A DNA stretch of 64,000 nt from Myxococcota bacterium. Lineage in GTDB: Bacteria > Myxococcota > XYA12-FULL-58-9 > JALHOP01. Within the stretch, counting starts at the first letter, position 1. Each line of letters opens with the position of its first letter. The translations under genes and the position numbers were made by a program. Below, in pieces: positions 16,327-25,168 of the stretch. The notes under the pieces are model-generated. The model had not been told where the DNA came from, made no database searches, and saw nothing but the letters and a program-made list of their open reading frames with translations. The DNA lies in assembly GCA_022842935.1 (NCBI GenBank), contig JALHOP010000001.1, positions 1 to 64,000 of the forward strand. The letters are read 5' to 3'.

Positions 16327-17640
16327 ATGATGAACGGCCTTTGGGTCGGCATGGTGCTCATCGCCTTGTTGACCGGTGCAGCCACCGGCACGCTCGATGC
16401 TGTCGCTAAAGCGGTCACCGACAGCGCCGGTGCCGCCGTGACGCTGTCGTTAGGCTTGGTGGGAACGATGGCGTTGTGGCTAGGGCTCATGCGGGTCTTG
16501 CAGCAGGCGGGTCTGCTCAAGGTGTTCGCCCGTGTCATGCGACCAGTCTTGCGCCGCTTGTTCCCCGAGCTGCCGGATGGCCACCCCGCGCTGAGCATGA
16601 TGGTCCTCAATATCGCGAGCAATACGCTCGGGCTCGGCAACGCCGCGACGCCTTTCGGGCTCAAGGCGATGACCGAGCTCGACACGCTGAACCCACACAA
16701 GGGTACCGCCACCAACTCGATGGTTCTGTTCCTAGCGATCAACACCGCTGGCTTTTCGCTCATCCCGACGAACGTCATTGCCATCCGTGCGGCCATGGGC
16801 TCGACCCAGCCCGGCTCCATCTTCCTTACCACCTTGATCGCGACGGCCTGCTCGACCATGTCCGCTATTGTGGCGTGCAAAATCGCGGAGCCCTTCTTTC
16901 GAAAGTCCTCTCTCTCTCTTTCTTCGGCGGCTTCGCCCGCGCCGCTAGGACCGGACGTTAGCGAAGCACAAGCGCTCATCGAGGGCGCGCCACTTGCGCC
17001 GAGCGTCACTCGCCGCCTCGTCGCCGGGGCGGTCGCCCTTGCGCTCGTCGCGGCCATGGTTCTCGCGTTAGCTCGGCGGGCGACCGGTGATGACGGCGTT
17101 GGTTGGTCGCTCGCGATCCGTGATGCCATGTCGCAATGGCCTCTCGCGGTCATCCTCGGAGCCATCGTCATTTACGGGCTCGCACGCGGCGTGAAAGTCT
17201 ACGATTGCGTCGTCGAGGGCGGCAAAGAAGGCTTTGCGGTTGCCTTGCGCATCATTCCCTTCTTGGTTGCGATGCTCGTTGCCATCGGCATGCTGCGAGC
17301 TTCGGGCGCGCTGGGCGCTCTCGTCGCAATGTTGTCCCCCATCACCGAGCTCGTCGGGATGCCGGCGGACACGCTACCCATGGCGCTCCTGCGACCGCTT
17401 TCAGGCTCGGGCGCGTTGTCGCTCATGACCGAGACGATGAAGACGCACGGCCCGGATTCGCTCATCGGCCAGATGGTGTCCACCATGTACGGCGGTACCG
17501 AGACGACGTTTTACGTCCTCGCCGTCTATTTCGGCGCGGTCGCCGTCCGCAATACCAGACACACGCTGATCCCGTGCATCACGGCCGACGTCGTGGGGGC
17601 TCTAACCGCCGTGTGGGCAACACGATGGTTACTTGGCTGA
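16327..17640 (+). CDS. Fused SpmA-SpmB nucleoside-recognition (Gate-type) membrane protein
   Basis: This protein of about 437 residues joins two nucleoside-recognition domains that are separate SpmA and SpmB proteins in Bacillus. The ATG at 16327 aligns the start with SpmA (MNGLWVGM); a TTG at 16300 would add nine residues. The first half has NTLGLGNAATPFGLKAM and FLAINTAGFSLIPTNVIAIR. After a linker at about 205-215, the second half has VEGGKEGFAVALRIIPFLVAML, RPLSGSGALSLM and STMYGGTETTFYVLAVYFGA. About ten membrane segments are visible. Homologues are common in non-sporulating bacteria, so the name does not imply endospores; a transport role at the inner membrane is inferred. Confidence 0.85.
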   Translation: MMNGLWVGMVLIALLTGAATGTLDAVAKAVTDSAGAAVTLSLGLVGTMALWLGLMRVLQQAGLLKVFARVMRPVLRRLFPELPDGHPALSMMVLNIASNTLGLGNAATPFGLKAMTELDTLNPHKGTATNSMVLFLAINTAGFSLIPTNVIAIRAAMGSTQPGSIFLTTLIATACSTMSAIVACKIAEPFFRKSSLSLSSAASPAPLGPDVSEAQALIEGAPLAPSVTRRLVAGAVALALVAAMVLALARRATGDDGVGWSLAIRDAMSQWPLAVILGAIVIYGLARGVKVYDCVVEGGKEGFAVALRIIPFLVAMLVAIGMLRASGALGALVAMLSPITELVGMPADTLPMALLRPLSGSGALSLMTETMKTHGPDSLIGQMVSTMYGGTETTFYVLAVYFGAVAVRNTRHTLIPCITADVVGALTAVWATRWLLG

Positions 17641-17650
17641 CCTCGCCAGT

Positions 17651-18382
17651 TCAGCGCGACGGCAAAAGCGGCCGCATTTTGCGTTGCTGTTGCGGCTTCA
17701 AGCTATCGGCCCTGACGTACGCAGCATGGGCTTTGTTGGCGTTACCCGTTCTCTCGTAGAACTTCGCGAGACGATACTGGTGATAGGCGACGTTCGGTTG
17801 CAGCCGAGTGATCGTTTGGATCGCCATTTCCGCGTCTTCGAGTCGCTGGGTGCTTTCGTAGACCTCCGCGAGGGCGGAGAGCGCGCCGATGTGTGTCGGC
17901 TCGTTGCGCAAGAGTGCTTCGAAGGCGCCAATGGCGCCCGCTAGATCGCCGCTCATGCGCAGCGCGCTCGCGAGCTGAAACTGCGCGTCATACATGTTTG
18001 GACGTCGCTCGATAGCGATCGCGTATTGCTTGGCCGCGTCGGAGAACCGACCCTTTCGGTCATAGGCAAGTCCAAGGTGATAGCGGGCCTTGGGGTTCTC
18101 GGGCTCGAGGCGCACGGCGGTTTCGAGCGCCTGGAGCGCCCGATCGCTTTCGGGATCCACGGTCTGCTCGGCGATGCCAAATGAAAGGTGCGCGAGTCCC
18201 CATTCGGGAGCAGCGGTCATGGCTTTGGCGAAAGCGTCGCGCGCTTCCAGGGTTTGGCCAGCGTCCATGGCGCTCGAACCCAGTGCAAAAGCATGGCGAG
18301 CGAGGGCGCCGTCGTTTTGGGAGGCGTAGGCCGAGCTCGCCACCGACAGGCCGGCGAGCGCTAAGGCAAAACGGGTGAACAT
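17651..18382 (-). CDS. Secreted TPR protein
   Basis: This 243-residue protein has a good signal peptide (MFTRFALALAGLSVASSAYA) and then about five TPR units, seen as repeated A..hLG.AY..kGr..dA...y..Ai...P patterns such as ARYHLGLAYDRKGRFSDAAKQY. The ATG at 18382 follows AAGGG; the frame runs much further upstream without a better start. It would be a periplasmic protein-interaction scaffold with no assigned partner. It converges on the SpmAB gene and diverges from coaX. Confidence 0.8.
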   Translation of the reverse strand: MFTRFALALAGLSVASSAYASQNDGALARHAFALGSSAMDAGQTLEARDAFAKAMTAAPEWGLAHLSFGIAEQTVDPESDRALQALETAVRLEPENPKARYHLGLAYDRKGRFSDAAKQYAIAIERRPNMYDAQFQLASALRMSGDLAGAIGAFEALLRNEPTHIGALSALAEVYESTQRLEDAEMAIQTITRLQPNVAYHQYRLAKFYERTGNANKAHAAYVRADSLKPQQQRKMRPLLPSR

Positions 18383-18471
18383 GCCCTTGGGGTGATAAGC
18401 GACGGATCGCGCCCCGGCAAGAAATGTATTAGAGCGCATTTTGCTTGAACCGGTGTGCTGGAGATACGGCC

Positions 18472-19266
18472 ATGCTTCTCGCCATCGACGTAGGCAATAC
18501 CAATATCGTCGTCGGTGTGTACGACGGCGACCAATTGCGCCATCACGTGCGCATGTCGACCGACCGCAGCCGAACCGACGATGAATACGGCATGTTGCTC
18601 GGTAATCTCCTGACCGAACAAGGACTTGGCTGGGACCAGATGGACGCGGCGGCGCTCGCCAGCGTCGTGCCGCCGCTGACCGAGGTGTGGCGTCGCGTGT
18701 GTGCGCGGAGGATGAAGGGGGCGGCACCCTTGGTTGTGGGACCAGGGGTCAAGACGGGCATGCCAGTCCTTTACGAGAACCCGCGCGAGGTTGGGGCTGA
18801 CCGCGTCGTCAATGGCGTTGCTGGTTATGAGCGTTTTCGCCGCGACCCCGGCGGGCCGTCCGGCGTCATCATTGTCGATTTCGGGACCGCGACCACCTTC
18901 GATGTCGTCTCTCCGAAGGGTGAATATATGGGTGGGGCCATCGCGCCCGGCATCGTCATCTCGACGGAAGCCCTCTTCATGCGCGCCTCGAAGCTACCGC
19001 GGGTCGATCTCGAGATGCCGGCGAGCTCGATCGGCCGCACCACCGTGACCAGCATGCAGGCGGGTATTCTGTATGGGTACGTTGGTCTGGTGGACGGCCT
19101 GGTGAATCGTATGCGTGGGGAGCTCGACTTCAAGCCCCGCGTTCTCGCAACCGGTGGTCTCGCGGCAGTCATCGCGAAACATGCCACCACCATCGAGGCC
19201 GTCGACGACAACCTCACGCTTGAAGGTTTGCGTATCATTCACGGCCGCAATCGGAGCACCGCATGA
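18472..19266 (+). CDS. coaX: Type III pantothenate kinase
   Basis: This 264-residue enzyme phosphorylates pantothenate, the first committed step to coenzyme A. ASKHA-fold signatures are [10 protein letters not shown] near the N-terminus, [16 protein letters not shown] and GGAIAPG. The ATG at 18472 follows CTGGAG; the frame extends nine codons further without a signal. Its TGA overlaps the next ATG (ATGA at 19263), so the two genes are coupled. CoaX needs a monovalent cation and is not inhibited by CoA, unlike CoaA. Confidence 0.95.
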   Translation: MLLAIDVGNTNIVVGVYDGDQLRHHVRMSTDRSRTDDEYGMLLGNLLTEQGLGWDQMDAAALASVVPPLTEVWRRVCARRMKGAAPLVVGPGVKTGMPVLYENPREVGADRVVNGVAGYERFRRDPGGPSGVIIVDFGTATTFDVVSPKGEYMGGAIAPGIVISTEALFMRASKLPRVDLEMPASSIGRTTVTSMQAGILYGYVGLVDGLVNRMRGELDFKPRVLATGGLAAVIAKHATTIEAVDDNLTLEGLRIIHGRNRSTA

Positions 19267-20426
19267 CCCAGGCCGACATCGCTGCCGAGCTCAGTCCAGC
19301 ACACCGTAAGGCGCTGGACCCCGCCTCGCCGATGCCAGCGCGCATGATGGCGGCGCGAGGCATGGCGCCCTTACCTCCGCGCGAGATGGTGATGGTCCTA
19401 GCGGGTCTTGCGCTCGACGTGGATGCCGCTTTGGCGGACGCCGCGAGGGCGTCGCTCGCCAAGCTCCCTGACAAGATCTACGACACCGCTCTTGCTGCCG
19501 TGGTCCCGGCGGTCGCTCTGCCGCCGGTCGCGGCTGCGCTCGCCGGCCGTGATGGTCCGCTCGAGAAGCTCGTACTCGCGCGTGGGACGCCCGACTCGGT
19601 GGTCGTCCTGGTCGCCGCGGGCGCTTCTGAGAAGATCGCCGAGATCATCGCCAACGACCAGGAGCGCCTTTTGCGCTCCCACGATCTGGTTGGAGCACTG
19701 CGGAGCAATCCAGCCCTACTGCGTTCCAGCTTGGACCGCGTGTTCGACTTCTTGGTGCGGGCCGGGGTCATCTACGACGACTTTCCCGAATCGAGCGACG
19801 CGCTGGCTCGCCTCTCATCGACCGACTTCGAGCAGGCCGCGGCGAAGATCGATCTGCCTCCCGAGGTGCAGCAGCTGCTCGAGCCTGAGACCGTCACGTC
19901 GACACCTCCGGCCGAGTCGGTATCCGGGACGGACGACACCGCAGAAGCCACGCCAGCGGGCGAGGTCGAAGAGGTCCTCGAAGCCAACATCCCACAGGAG
20001 GAGAAAGAGAAGCGCATACCGACCCTCAAGCTCGTCGGTCAGCTCAATATCGCGCAGAAAGTCGCTCTCGCGATGCGCGGCAACAAGGAGGCGCGTTCGC
20101 TTCTCGTGCGCGACTCGAACCGCTTGGTTGCGGTCGCGGCGATTCGCAGCCCGCGCATCACCGAGGGTGAGGTGAAGATGGTGGCGGCGAGTCGTACCGT
20201 GCATGACGACGTCATTCGCATCATCGGCAACTCCCGCGAGCTTTCGCGTAGCTACGGGGTCAAGGTCGCGCTCGCAGGTAACCCCAAGACACCCTTGCCC
20301 ATCGCCATGAAGCTACTGCCCCTACTCCGGGAGGCGGAAATCAAGATCATGGCCAAGTCGAAGAACGTCTCTGCCGCGGTCGCGACGCAGGCACGCCGCA
20401 TGCTCCAGACGCGCGGCCAGAAATAG
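19263..20426 (+). CDS. Conserved hypothetical protein with helical repeats
   Basis: This 387-residue cytosolic protein is translationally coupled to coaX. Two helical blocks of Ala/Leu/Val repeats (about 30-200 and 265-385) resemble HEAT-like or leucine-rich-variant arrays, for example [22 protein letters not shown] and [18 protein letters not shown]. An acidic Pro/Thr/Glu-rich linker joins them (about 205-260). I know no function. The [16 protein letters not shown] style resembles DUF2336-like repeats, but that is only a resemblance. Confidence 0.65.
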   Translation: MTQADIAAELSPAHRKALDPASPMPARMMAARGMAPLPPREMVMVLAGLALDVDAALADAARASLAKLPDKIYDTALAAVVPAVALPPVAAALAGRDGPLEKLVLARGTPDSVVVLVAAGASEKIAEIIANDQERLLRSHDLVGALRSNPALLRSSLDRVFDFLVRAGVIYDDFPESSDALARLSSTDFEQAAAKIDLPPEVQQLLEPETVTSTPPAESVSGTDDTAEATPAGEVEEVLEANIPQEEKEKRIPTLKLVGQLNIAQKVALAMRGNKEARSLLVRDSNRLVAVAAIRSPRITEGEVKMVAASRTVHDDVIRIIGNSRELSRSYGVKVALAGNPKTPLPIAMKLLPLLREAEIKIMAKSKNVSAAVATQARRMLQTRGQK

Positions 20427-20435
20427 GCCACCTGT

Positions 20436-21137
20436 TCAGCGCAGCTTGATTGGCACGCCGAGCACGTTGAGGGGGTCGACGTGACTGCCATAGCGCATCA
20501 CTTCGAAGTGAAGGTGCGGCCCCGTCGTGCGTCCGCTGGTTCCGACGAGGCCGAGGGCCTCACCGGCCTCGACGATCTGGCCCTCGTACACCAAGGTCTG
20601 GGCGAGGTGGGAGTAACCGGTCTGAAAAGCGCCGGCATGGGTGATGGTGATCTGGCGGCCATGCCCGTGATTCCAGCCGACCGTCGCAACCCGGCCAGCG
20701 GCGGCAGCGCGCACGACCTGGCCGTATTGAGCTTCGAGATCGATGCCATAGTGGAAGCGCGCATCGCCCTCTAGGGGATCGGCCCGCTCGCCGAAGGCGC
20801 TGGTGACCCCCGTCGCTGGGAGCGGCCACTGTAGCATCATGACGCGTGGTGCTTCGGGGATGGTTAGCCACAACTCGGGTGCGTTACCCAAGACCGGCTG
20901 GTCGCTCTCGTCGATCGGCCCACCCATCGCGCCCTGGCCATCCGCGATAGCGACGTCGGTCGAAGCGGTTTCGATGGTTACGACGCTCTCGTCGGCGAGT
21001 GATACCGCCTCGATACCCTTGACCGGAGTAGCTTTCAGCCGGCTGGTCGGGCCCGACTCGAACGTCCACGCCATCTTCCCCTCCGCAGCGCACGCGGTGC
21101 CGGCGAGGGTAACGAGCAGTGCCCAAGAACGCGTCAT
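20436..21137 (-). CDS. M23-family (LytM-like) peptidase lipoprotein
   Basis: This 233-residue protein has a signal sequence with a lipobox-like AGTAC near residue 16. The C-terminal M23 domain shows the first zinc ligands in HYGIDLEA, a conserved GHGRQITITH strand, and GPHLHFEV with the paired His. The HxxxD and HxH sets are complete, so endopeptidase activity on peptidoglycan cross-links is likely. The region from residue 20 to 120 is a low-complexity spacer. It is divergent from tadA across 59 bp and convergent with the 19263 gene. Confidence 0.88.
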   Translation of the reverse strand: MTRSWALLVTLAGTACAAEGKMAWTFESGPTSRLKATPVKGIEAVSLADESVVTIETASTDVAIADGQGAMGGPIDESDQPVLGNAPELWLTIPEAPRVMMLQWPLPATGVTSAFGERADPLEGDARFHYGIDLEAQYGQVVRAAAAGRVATVGWNHGHGRQITITHAGAFQTGYSHLAQTLVYEGQIVEAGEALGLVGTSGRTTGPHLHFEVMRYGSHVDPLNVLGVPIKLR

Positions 21138-21196
21138 CGGCAGAGATGATAGCCGGCTGGCACCAGCGCGACCAATTTGCTGTATGAAGCTGCTCG

Positions 21197-21652
21197 ATGG
21201 ACGACAGGTGGATGGATGAAGCTCTTGCCGAGGCCCGCTTGGCGCTCGACGCTGGCGAGGTGCCTGTCGGTGCCGTGGTGGTGCACGACGGCGCCATCAT
21301 CGGCCGCGGCCACAATCGACGCGAAACCGCCAACGACCCCCTGGGCCACGCTGAGCTAATCGCCATCGCTGCGGCCGCGAGGCACCTCGGCCGCTGGCGT
21401 CTATTCGGCTGCTCGTTGTTCGTGACACTCGAGCCGTGCCCGATGTGCGCCGGGGCGGTCGTGAACTCCCGTCTCGATCGTGTCGTCTACGGGGCCGCCG
21501 ACCCCCGCGCGGGCGCCGCCGGCTCGATCATGGATATCGTCCGCGATGGTCGGCTCAACCATCGAGCCGAGGTGGTGAGCGGCGTTCGCGCGCCCGAGGC
21601 GGCCGAGCTATTGCGCGGCTTCTTCGCGGCGCGGCGCAAGTCGAAAGATTGA
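21197..21652 (+). CDS. tadA: tRNA-specific adenosine(34) deaminase
   Basis: This 151-residue zinc enzyme converts A34 to inosine in tRNA-Arg(ACG). HAE at residues 51-53 gives the zinc ligand and the proton-shuttling Glu; PCPMC gives the zinc ligands Cys81 and Cys84. The length and the C-terminal helix (AAELLRGFFAARRK) match TadA rather than cytidine or guanine deaminases. The ATG at 21197 begins MDDRWMDEAL, the typical TadA opening. Confidence 0.93.
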   Translation: MDDRWMDEALAEARLALDAGEVPVGAVVVHDGAIIGRGHNRRETANDPLGHAELIAIAAAARHLGRWRLFGCSLFVTLEPCPMCAGAVVNSRLDRVVYGAADPRAGAAGSIMDIVRDGRLNHRAEVVSGVRAPEAAELLRGFFAARRKSKD

Positions 21653-21736
21653 CTGCCCGAAAGATTTTTTTGGAACCGCGCCGCACGCGCGCTCGTGGCC
21701 CGCGTGTGGGGGACATGAGCGTGGTAGGGAGTGCCG

Positions 21737-22486
21737 ATGAACGACGCGGCTTTCGTGGTTTTCGGAGCGACTGGGGCGATTGGGAGTGCGACGGCGCGCG
21801 GGCTCGTCGCGGCGGGTGCGCGGGTTGGCTTGGTTGGCAAGCGCGAGGATGCAACGCGGGCGCTGGCTGAAGAGATGGCGATGCCTTTTGCTGTCGCCGA
21901 TGTGACGGTCTCGGCGCAGGTCGACGCTGCCCTCGCCACGATGAAGGAGCGGCTCGGGGAGATCGATGGAGTGACGAGCTGCGTCGGTTCGGTGCTGCTC
22001 AAACCAGCGCACCTCACGAAAGACGAGGAGCTCGCCGCGACCCTCGCCGTCAACCTATCGAGTAGCTTCTACGTTTTGCGCGCGTCAGTGAAGGCGATGG
22101 GCGACCGAGGCGGGAGTATCGTCTTTTGCTCGACCGCAGCTGCGCGAGCTGGCCTCGCCAATCACGAAGCGATCGCCGCCGCGAAGTCGGGAGTTGAAGG
22201 CATGGCGATCGCGGCCGCTGCCACCTACGCGCCACGCAACATCCGCATCAATTGTGTCGCACCAGGGCTCGTCCCGAGCGGCATTACCGCACGCATCGTT
22301 GGCCAGCCTGCAGCCCTCGCCGCTTCGGTTGCCATGCATGCGCTCGGTCGCATCGGCACCCCCGACGAGGTTGCACGTGCCATCATCTGGCTGCTCGACC
22401 CCGCGAGCTCGTGGGTGACCGCGCAGGTCCTGGCTGTCGACGGCGGCCTCGGCAGCGTGCGCCCCAGCGTTCGGGCGCCCAAGTAA
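21737..22486 (+). CDS. SDR-family oxidoreductase with altered active site
   Basis: This 249-residue protein has the cofactor loop GATGAIG at its N-terminus, a NAG-like motif region, the serine strand IVFCSTAAA, and a C-terminal end typical of classical SDRs (VTAQVLAVDGGLGS). The expected YxxxK reads IAAAK within HEAIAAAKSG, so the catalytic Tyr is missing although the Lys remains. The start is at ATG 21737 behind AGGGAG; an in-frame GTG lies 6 bp upstream. The substrate is unknown. A bidirectional hairpin follows. Confidence 0.82.
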   Translation: MNDAAFVVFGATGAIGSATARGLVAAGARVGLVGKREDATRALAEEMAMPFAVADVTVSAQVDAALATMKERLGEIDGVTSCVGSVLLKPAHLTKDEELAATLAVNLSSSFYVLRASVKAMGDRGGSIVFCSTAAARAGLANHEAIAAAKSGVEGMAIAAAATYAPRNIRINCVAPGLVPSGITARIVGQPAALAASVAMHALGRIGTPDEVARAIIWLLDPASSWVTAQVLAVDGGLGSVRPSVRAPK

Positions 22487-22496
22487 CCCGCGCCCG

Positions 22497-22559
22497 TGAG
22501 CGCCCCGAAGACGCCGCGGCTCGCCCACCATTGACGGGCTGCGGCGTGTCGGGCGCTCA
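22497..22559. terminator. Bidirectional terminator hairpin
   Basis: Arms at 22497-22517 and 22541-22559 pair (tgagcgcc...gacgccgc with gcggcgt...gggcgctca) with small internal mismatches. It lies between the convergent SDR gene and the small secreted-protein gene, whose stop codon is inside the right arm. Confidence 0.6.
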
Positions 22560-22811
22560 GTGCGACTTGTCGTATTCGATGCCGCTCTTGACCTGTTCGA
22601 TTGCCTGCTCGACGAGCTTAATTGCGGCGACGCGATGCCCACCCTTGCCGCCACCAGCGTCGTCGAGCGCCCGCTTGGCGGTGCGCAGGGCTTCGAGTGC
22701 TTCGCGCATGTCCGGCTGTTTCTGTGCTTGAGCAGTCCCGAGCGTCGCGCCCGCGATGCTCGTTGCGATGAGGATGCCTCCAAAGAGGCTCAAGACCATG
22801 CGGCGCTTCAT
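22557..22811 (-). CDS. Small secreted helical protein
   Basis: This 84-residue protein has a clear signal peptide ending GTAQAQ near residue 30. The mature part is about 54 residues: two amphipathic helices (REALEALRTAKRALDDA and VAAIKLVEQAIEQVKSGI) around a GGGKGG turn. The ATG at 22811 follows GGAG. This type of short periplasmic helical hairpin is common but uncharacterised. The 22812-23087 stretch upstream shows no gene and should contain its promoter, though no clear box is visible. Confidence 0.7.
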   Translation of the reverse strand: MKRRMVLSLFGGILIATSIAGATLGTAQAQKQPDMREALEALRTAKRALDDAGGGKGGHRVAAIKLVEQAIEQVKSGIEYDKSH

Positions 22812-23087
22812 GAATAAGACTCCGATGCGTTGTCCGCTGCTGCGGATGAGTAACCCGTCTCATGCTGAGCAAGTTCGATACCATCGGCGGAGGGCCCTAC
22901 GGGCGCCAGGCGCGCGTCCCGGTGTGACCTCGAATGCACACGGCTAACGGACGTGTGAGCTCGACTTCACAAGTGAGCGTATCGTCGCGATCACCATCAG
23001 GTGCGCCCTGCCTTTGAGGGGGCGCGTCTGCTCTATGGGGCGAAGCTACGCGGGCGCGGGTCGCGATCGACGTTGGGCACAGAGAGA

Positions 23088-23178
23088 TGGCGGAGCGGAA
23101 GGGATTCGAACCCCCGGTAGCTGTTTAGGCTACACACGATTTCCAATCGTGCACCTTCGACCACTCGGTCACCGCTCC
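23088..23178 (-). tRNA. tRNA-Ser(GGA)
   Basis: On the minus strand the 7-bp acceptor GGAGCGG/CCGCTCC, a long class II variable arm, the T-arm GGTTCGAATCC and an anticodon stem CACGA/TCGTG with loop TTGGAAA are all present. The anticodon is GGA, reading UCC/UCU serine codons. The CCA end is encoded (23088-23090). Confidence 0.95.
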
Positions 23179-23528
23179 AGCGCCGCGCACCCTAATCAGA
23201 CCCCGGGCAATGTCGCAAGTCGCGAAGTGTACCTTTACCGCGTTGTTGCCGCGCCAGCGACCGCCGCGCCAGCGGCCGCCGCGCCAGCGGCGCCCAGCAA
23301 GCGGAGAGCCGGGCCTCTGCAATCGCGTACGCAAAGCCTGGCATCGTCCCACCGCGGCCCGCCCTCGCAAGGCGCCTATCGACCCCCGGCTGGAGCCGCC
23401 CCGTAGCCCCACCGCCGCTCCGATCGAAGCGCCAGCGCCGCTGGCGTCGGGTTCGCCGTCTGCGTCAGCAGCGGCGATCTCGACAGCCCCGCGGCCCCGC
23501 AGGGGCCGAACAAGGGGCAAAATAAGGT
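23179..23528. other. Intergenic stretch between tRNA-Ser(GGA) and the SRP RNA
   Basis: This interval of about 350 bp has open frames on both strands, but they are compositional (Ala/Pro/Arg) and lack ribosome-binding sites. The only structure seen is a 15-bp tandem repeat at 23251-23295. I see no supported gene. The SRP RNA on the minus strand would be transcribed towards it. Confidence 0.5.
23251..23295. repeat. 15-bp tandem repeat, three copies
   Basis: Three units of gcgccagcgrccgcc-type sequence are adjacent; the third ends cgccc. It is non-coding as far as can be seen. Confidence 0.75.
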
Positions 23529-23625
23529 GATAGCCCGGCGACCCGACACCCTCGTACGACCGCTACCGTTGCTTCCTTCCGGACCTGGCGGATTCACGGG
23601 CACGAGTCATCGGCGCCGGACTATC
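23529..23625 (-). ncRNA. ffs: Signal recognition particle RNA (small, 4.5S type)
   Basis: The minus strand folds into one long hairpin of about 97 nt: GATAGTCCGGCG at the 5' end pairs with CGCCGGGCTATC at the 3' end. The apical region carries the conserved CAGGTCCGGAAGGAAGCA block that binds Ffh. It is the short bacterial form without an Alu domain, and it sits between two serine tRNA genes. Confidence 0.95.
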
Positions 23626-23630
23626 ACAAG

Positions 23631-23715
23631 CGGAGCGAGAGGGATTCGAACCCCCGATGCCTTGCGGCATACCTGATTTCGAGTCAGGCGCCTTCGACCA
23701 CTCGGCCATCGCTCC
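23631..23715 (-). tRNA. tRNA-Ser(CGA)
   Basis: The acceptor GGAGCGA/TCGCTCC, a long variable arm and the T-arm GGTTCGAATCC are clear on the minus strand. The anticodon stem CCTGA/TCAGG encloses CTCGAAA, giving anticodon CGA for UCG codons. No CCA is encoded (the 3' flank reads GCTT), unlike the neighbouring tRNA-Ser. Confidence 0.95.
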
Positions 23716-23788
23716 AAAACGCGAGGGGCGCTGTCTAGACGAATGGGCTTGCGATCGCAAGGACTGATAGGCGCCGAGCAAGAAGAGT

Positions 23789-24331
23789 CTAGTTGGCTGT
23801 CGGCTTGCCTGTCTCGGCGAACATCTTGAGGCGCGCGACCTGTTCGCCCAACGTCTTGTCAACCGGCGCAGCCATGGTCGCGAGACCGCCCTGAAGATAG
23901 CCACCGACATTGTAGGTCATGGTCAGCTTGGTCGTCTTGGGGTCTATGGGCTCGAGCGCCCACGTCATGGCGCCGGTCACGCCCGCGCCCGCGAGTGGTC
24001 CGAGACCACCCACCATGATCAGCAAACTGCCGGGCTCGACGCGCGTAACCGTCGAGTGGATGGCGCCGCCGCCGTTGGCGAGCTTTTCGCAGAAGCATCC
24101 GCCCGGACGCGCGGTCAAAGACAGGTTCGCGGCTTGTTTCGAATACGTATGATCCGGGCTCCACCAGCGGCCGACCTTGAGCAGCGAGGCATAGACCTTG
24201 CTGGCTGGAGCTGCCACGGTAACGACATGCTTGACCCCGAGACCCGAGGGGAGAGAATCGGAGATCTCGGCGTTCGCTATCGCGGGCACTGCGAGGGTCG
24301 TAAGCAGCGCCGCGGTGAGAATTTTATTCAT
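23789..24331 (-). CDS. Secreted SRPBCC (START/polyketide-cyclase-like) protein
   Basis: This 180-residue protein has a signal peptide ending IANAEI near residue 22. The rest fits the SRPBCC helix-grip fold: an early VTVAAPASKVYASLLKVGRWW, matching the common pattern of such ligand-binding domains, GGCFCEKLANGGG, and a C-terminal amphipathic helix. The strong GGAGGA before the ATG at 24331 fixes the start. A periplasmic hydrophobic-ligand binder is inferred; the ligand is unknown. Confidence 0.8.
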   Translation of the reverse strand: MNKILTAALLTTLAVPAIANAEISDSLPSGLGVKHVVTVAAPASKVYASLLKVGRWWSPDHTYSKQAANLSLTARPGGCFCEKLANGGGAIHSTVTRVEPGSLLIMVGGLGPLAGAGVTGAMTWALEPIDPKTTKLTMTYNVGGYLQGGLATMAAPVDKTLGEQVARLKMFAETGKPTAN

Positions 24332-24411
24332 TTGTCCTCCGTTTATCTCTCTGACTGGTCATCAGGCGCGCTTCGCTAACCGACCTGCTGGTCATGTGCT
24401 AGGGTCCAAAC

Positions 24412-25143
24412 ATGCTTTCGATCGCATTTATTTTGCTTGCCGCAGCAGGTCCCGAAATCGTCGATGTCGAAGGTCATCGCGCGCAGTTGCAGCTATGGAC
24501 AGACGGACGCGGCCACTACATCGCGGCCGAGTCGAACCTCGCGCATGTCTACTACGGGGACGGAAAGGTGCTCTACGAGACAAACCCGTTCGCGACCTCT
24601 AGCGACGGCAAGGTTGCCGCCGCAACGCTCCGTGACCAGCGCTACGACAGTCAGTCGCAGACCGAGCTGACGCGCGACAAGGAGGGCAACCTCACCGTCG
24701 CGTGCGGAAAGCGGACCACCAAGATGACGCCGGTCGCCGCCGACAAGGCGACGCCCATGCTCTCCAGCGCGTCCTTCAATCGTGGCCCCCACATCTACAA
24801 GCCGTATGCGCTCGCCCGGGACAACAAGGGTATCTACTACTTCGTCGACCACGGTCGCTACCCGGACAACGAGCGCAACTTCCGCGTCTTCGTGGGTCAG
24901 CGCGGCAACATGAAGGAACAGAAGCTCAGCAACATCGTCCACGACAGCGCTGGCGATATCTTCGCGACCCCCACGGGCGATTTGCGTCTCATCGTTGGCA
25001 ACCCGACGGTCAGCGAGTGGGTGCGCGGCGACACGCACACGAAGCTTCTCGACGTTCCGATCGAAGACAACGTGCCCATGATCTACAACGACCTCGGCGT
25101 GTACAAGAAGCTGCGCTTGGGAACGCCCTGCGACGATCTGTAG
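24412..25143 (+). CDS. Hypothetical secreted protein
   Basis: This 243-residue protein has a short hydrophobic start (MLSIAFILLAAAGP) that could be a signal peptide. The mature part is rich in Tyr, Asp, Gly and Lys with strand-turn motifs (for example GRGHYIAAESNLAHVYYGDGK) and a single late Cys. No domain is recognised. It is divergent from the SRPBCC gene and ends shortly before the convergent kinase gene. Confidence 0.6.
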   Translation: MLSIAFILLAAAGPEIVDVEGHRAQLQLWTDGRGHYIAAESNLAHVYYGDGKVLYETNPFATSSDGKVAAATLRDQRYDSQSQTELTRDKEGNLTVACGKRTTKMTPVAADKATPMLSSASFNRGPHIYKPYALARDNKGIYYFVDHGRYPDNERNFRVFVGQRGNMKEQKLSNIVHDSAGDIFATPTGDLRLIVGNPTVSEWVRGDTHTKLLDVPIEDNVPMIYNDLGVYKKLRLGTPCDDL

Positions 25144-25168
25144 CTCGGAGGTGCGCTCTGGCTTGGGG

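Noticed and set aside
16327-17640. SpmA/SpmB homology as evidence of endospore formation
   Set aside because: Homologues are common in non-sporulating bacteria and no sporulation regulator or coat gene is in the window.
23014-23406. 130-residue forward frame through the tRNA-Ser(GGA) region
   Set aside because: It reads through the tRNA gene and then an Ala/Pro repeat; no ribosome-binding site.
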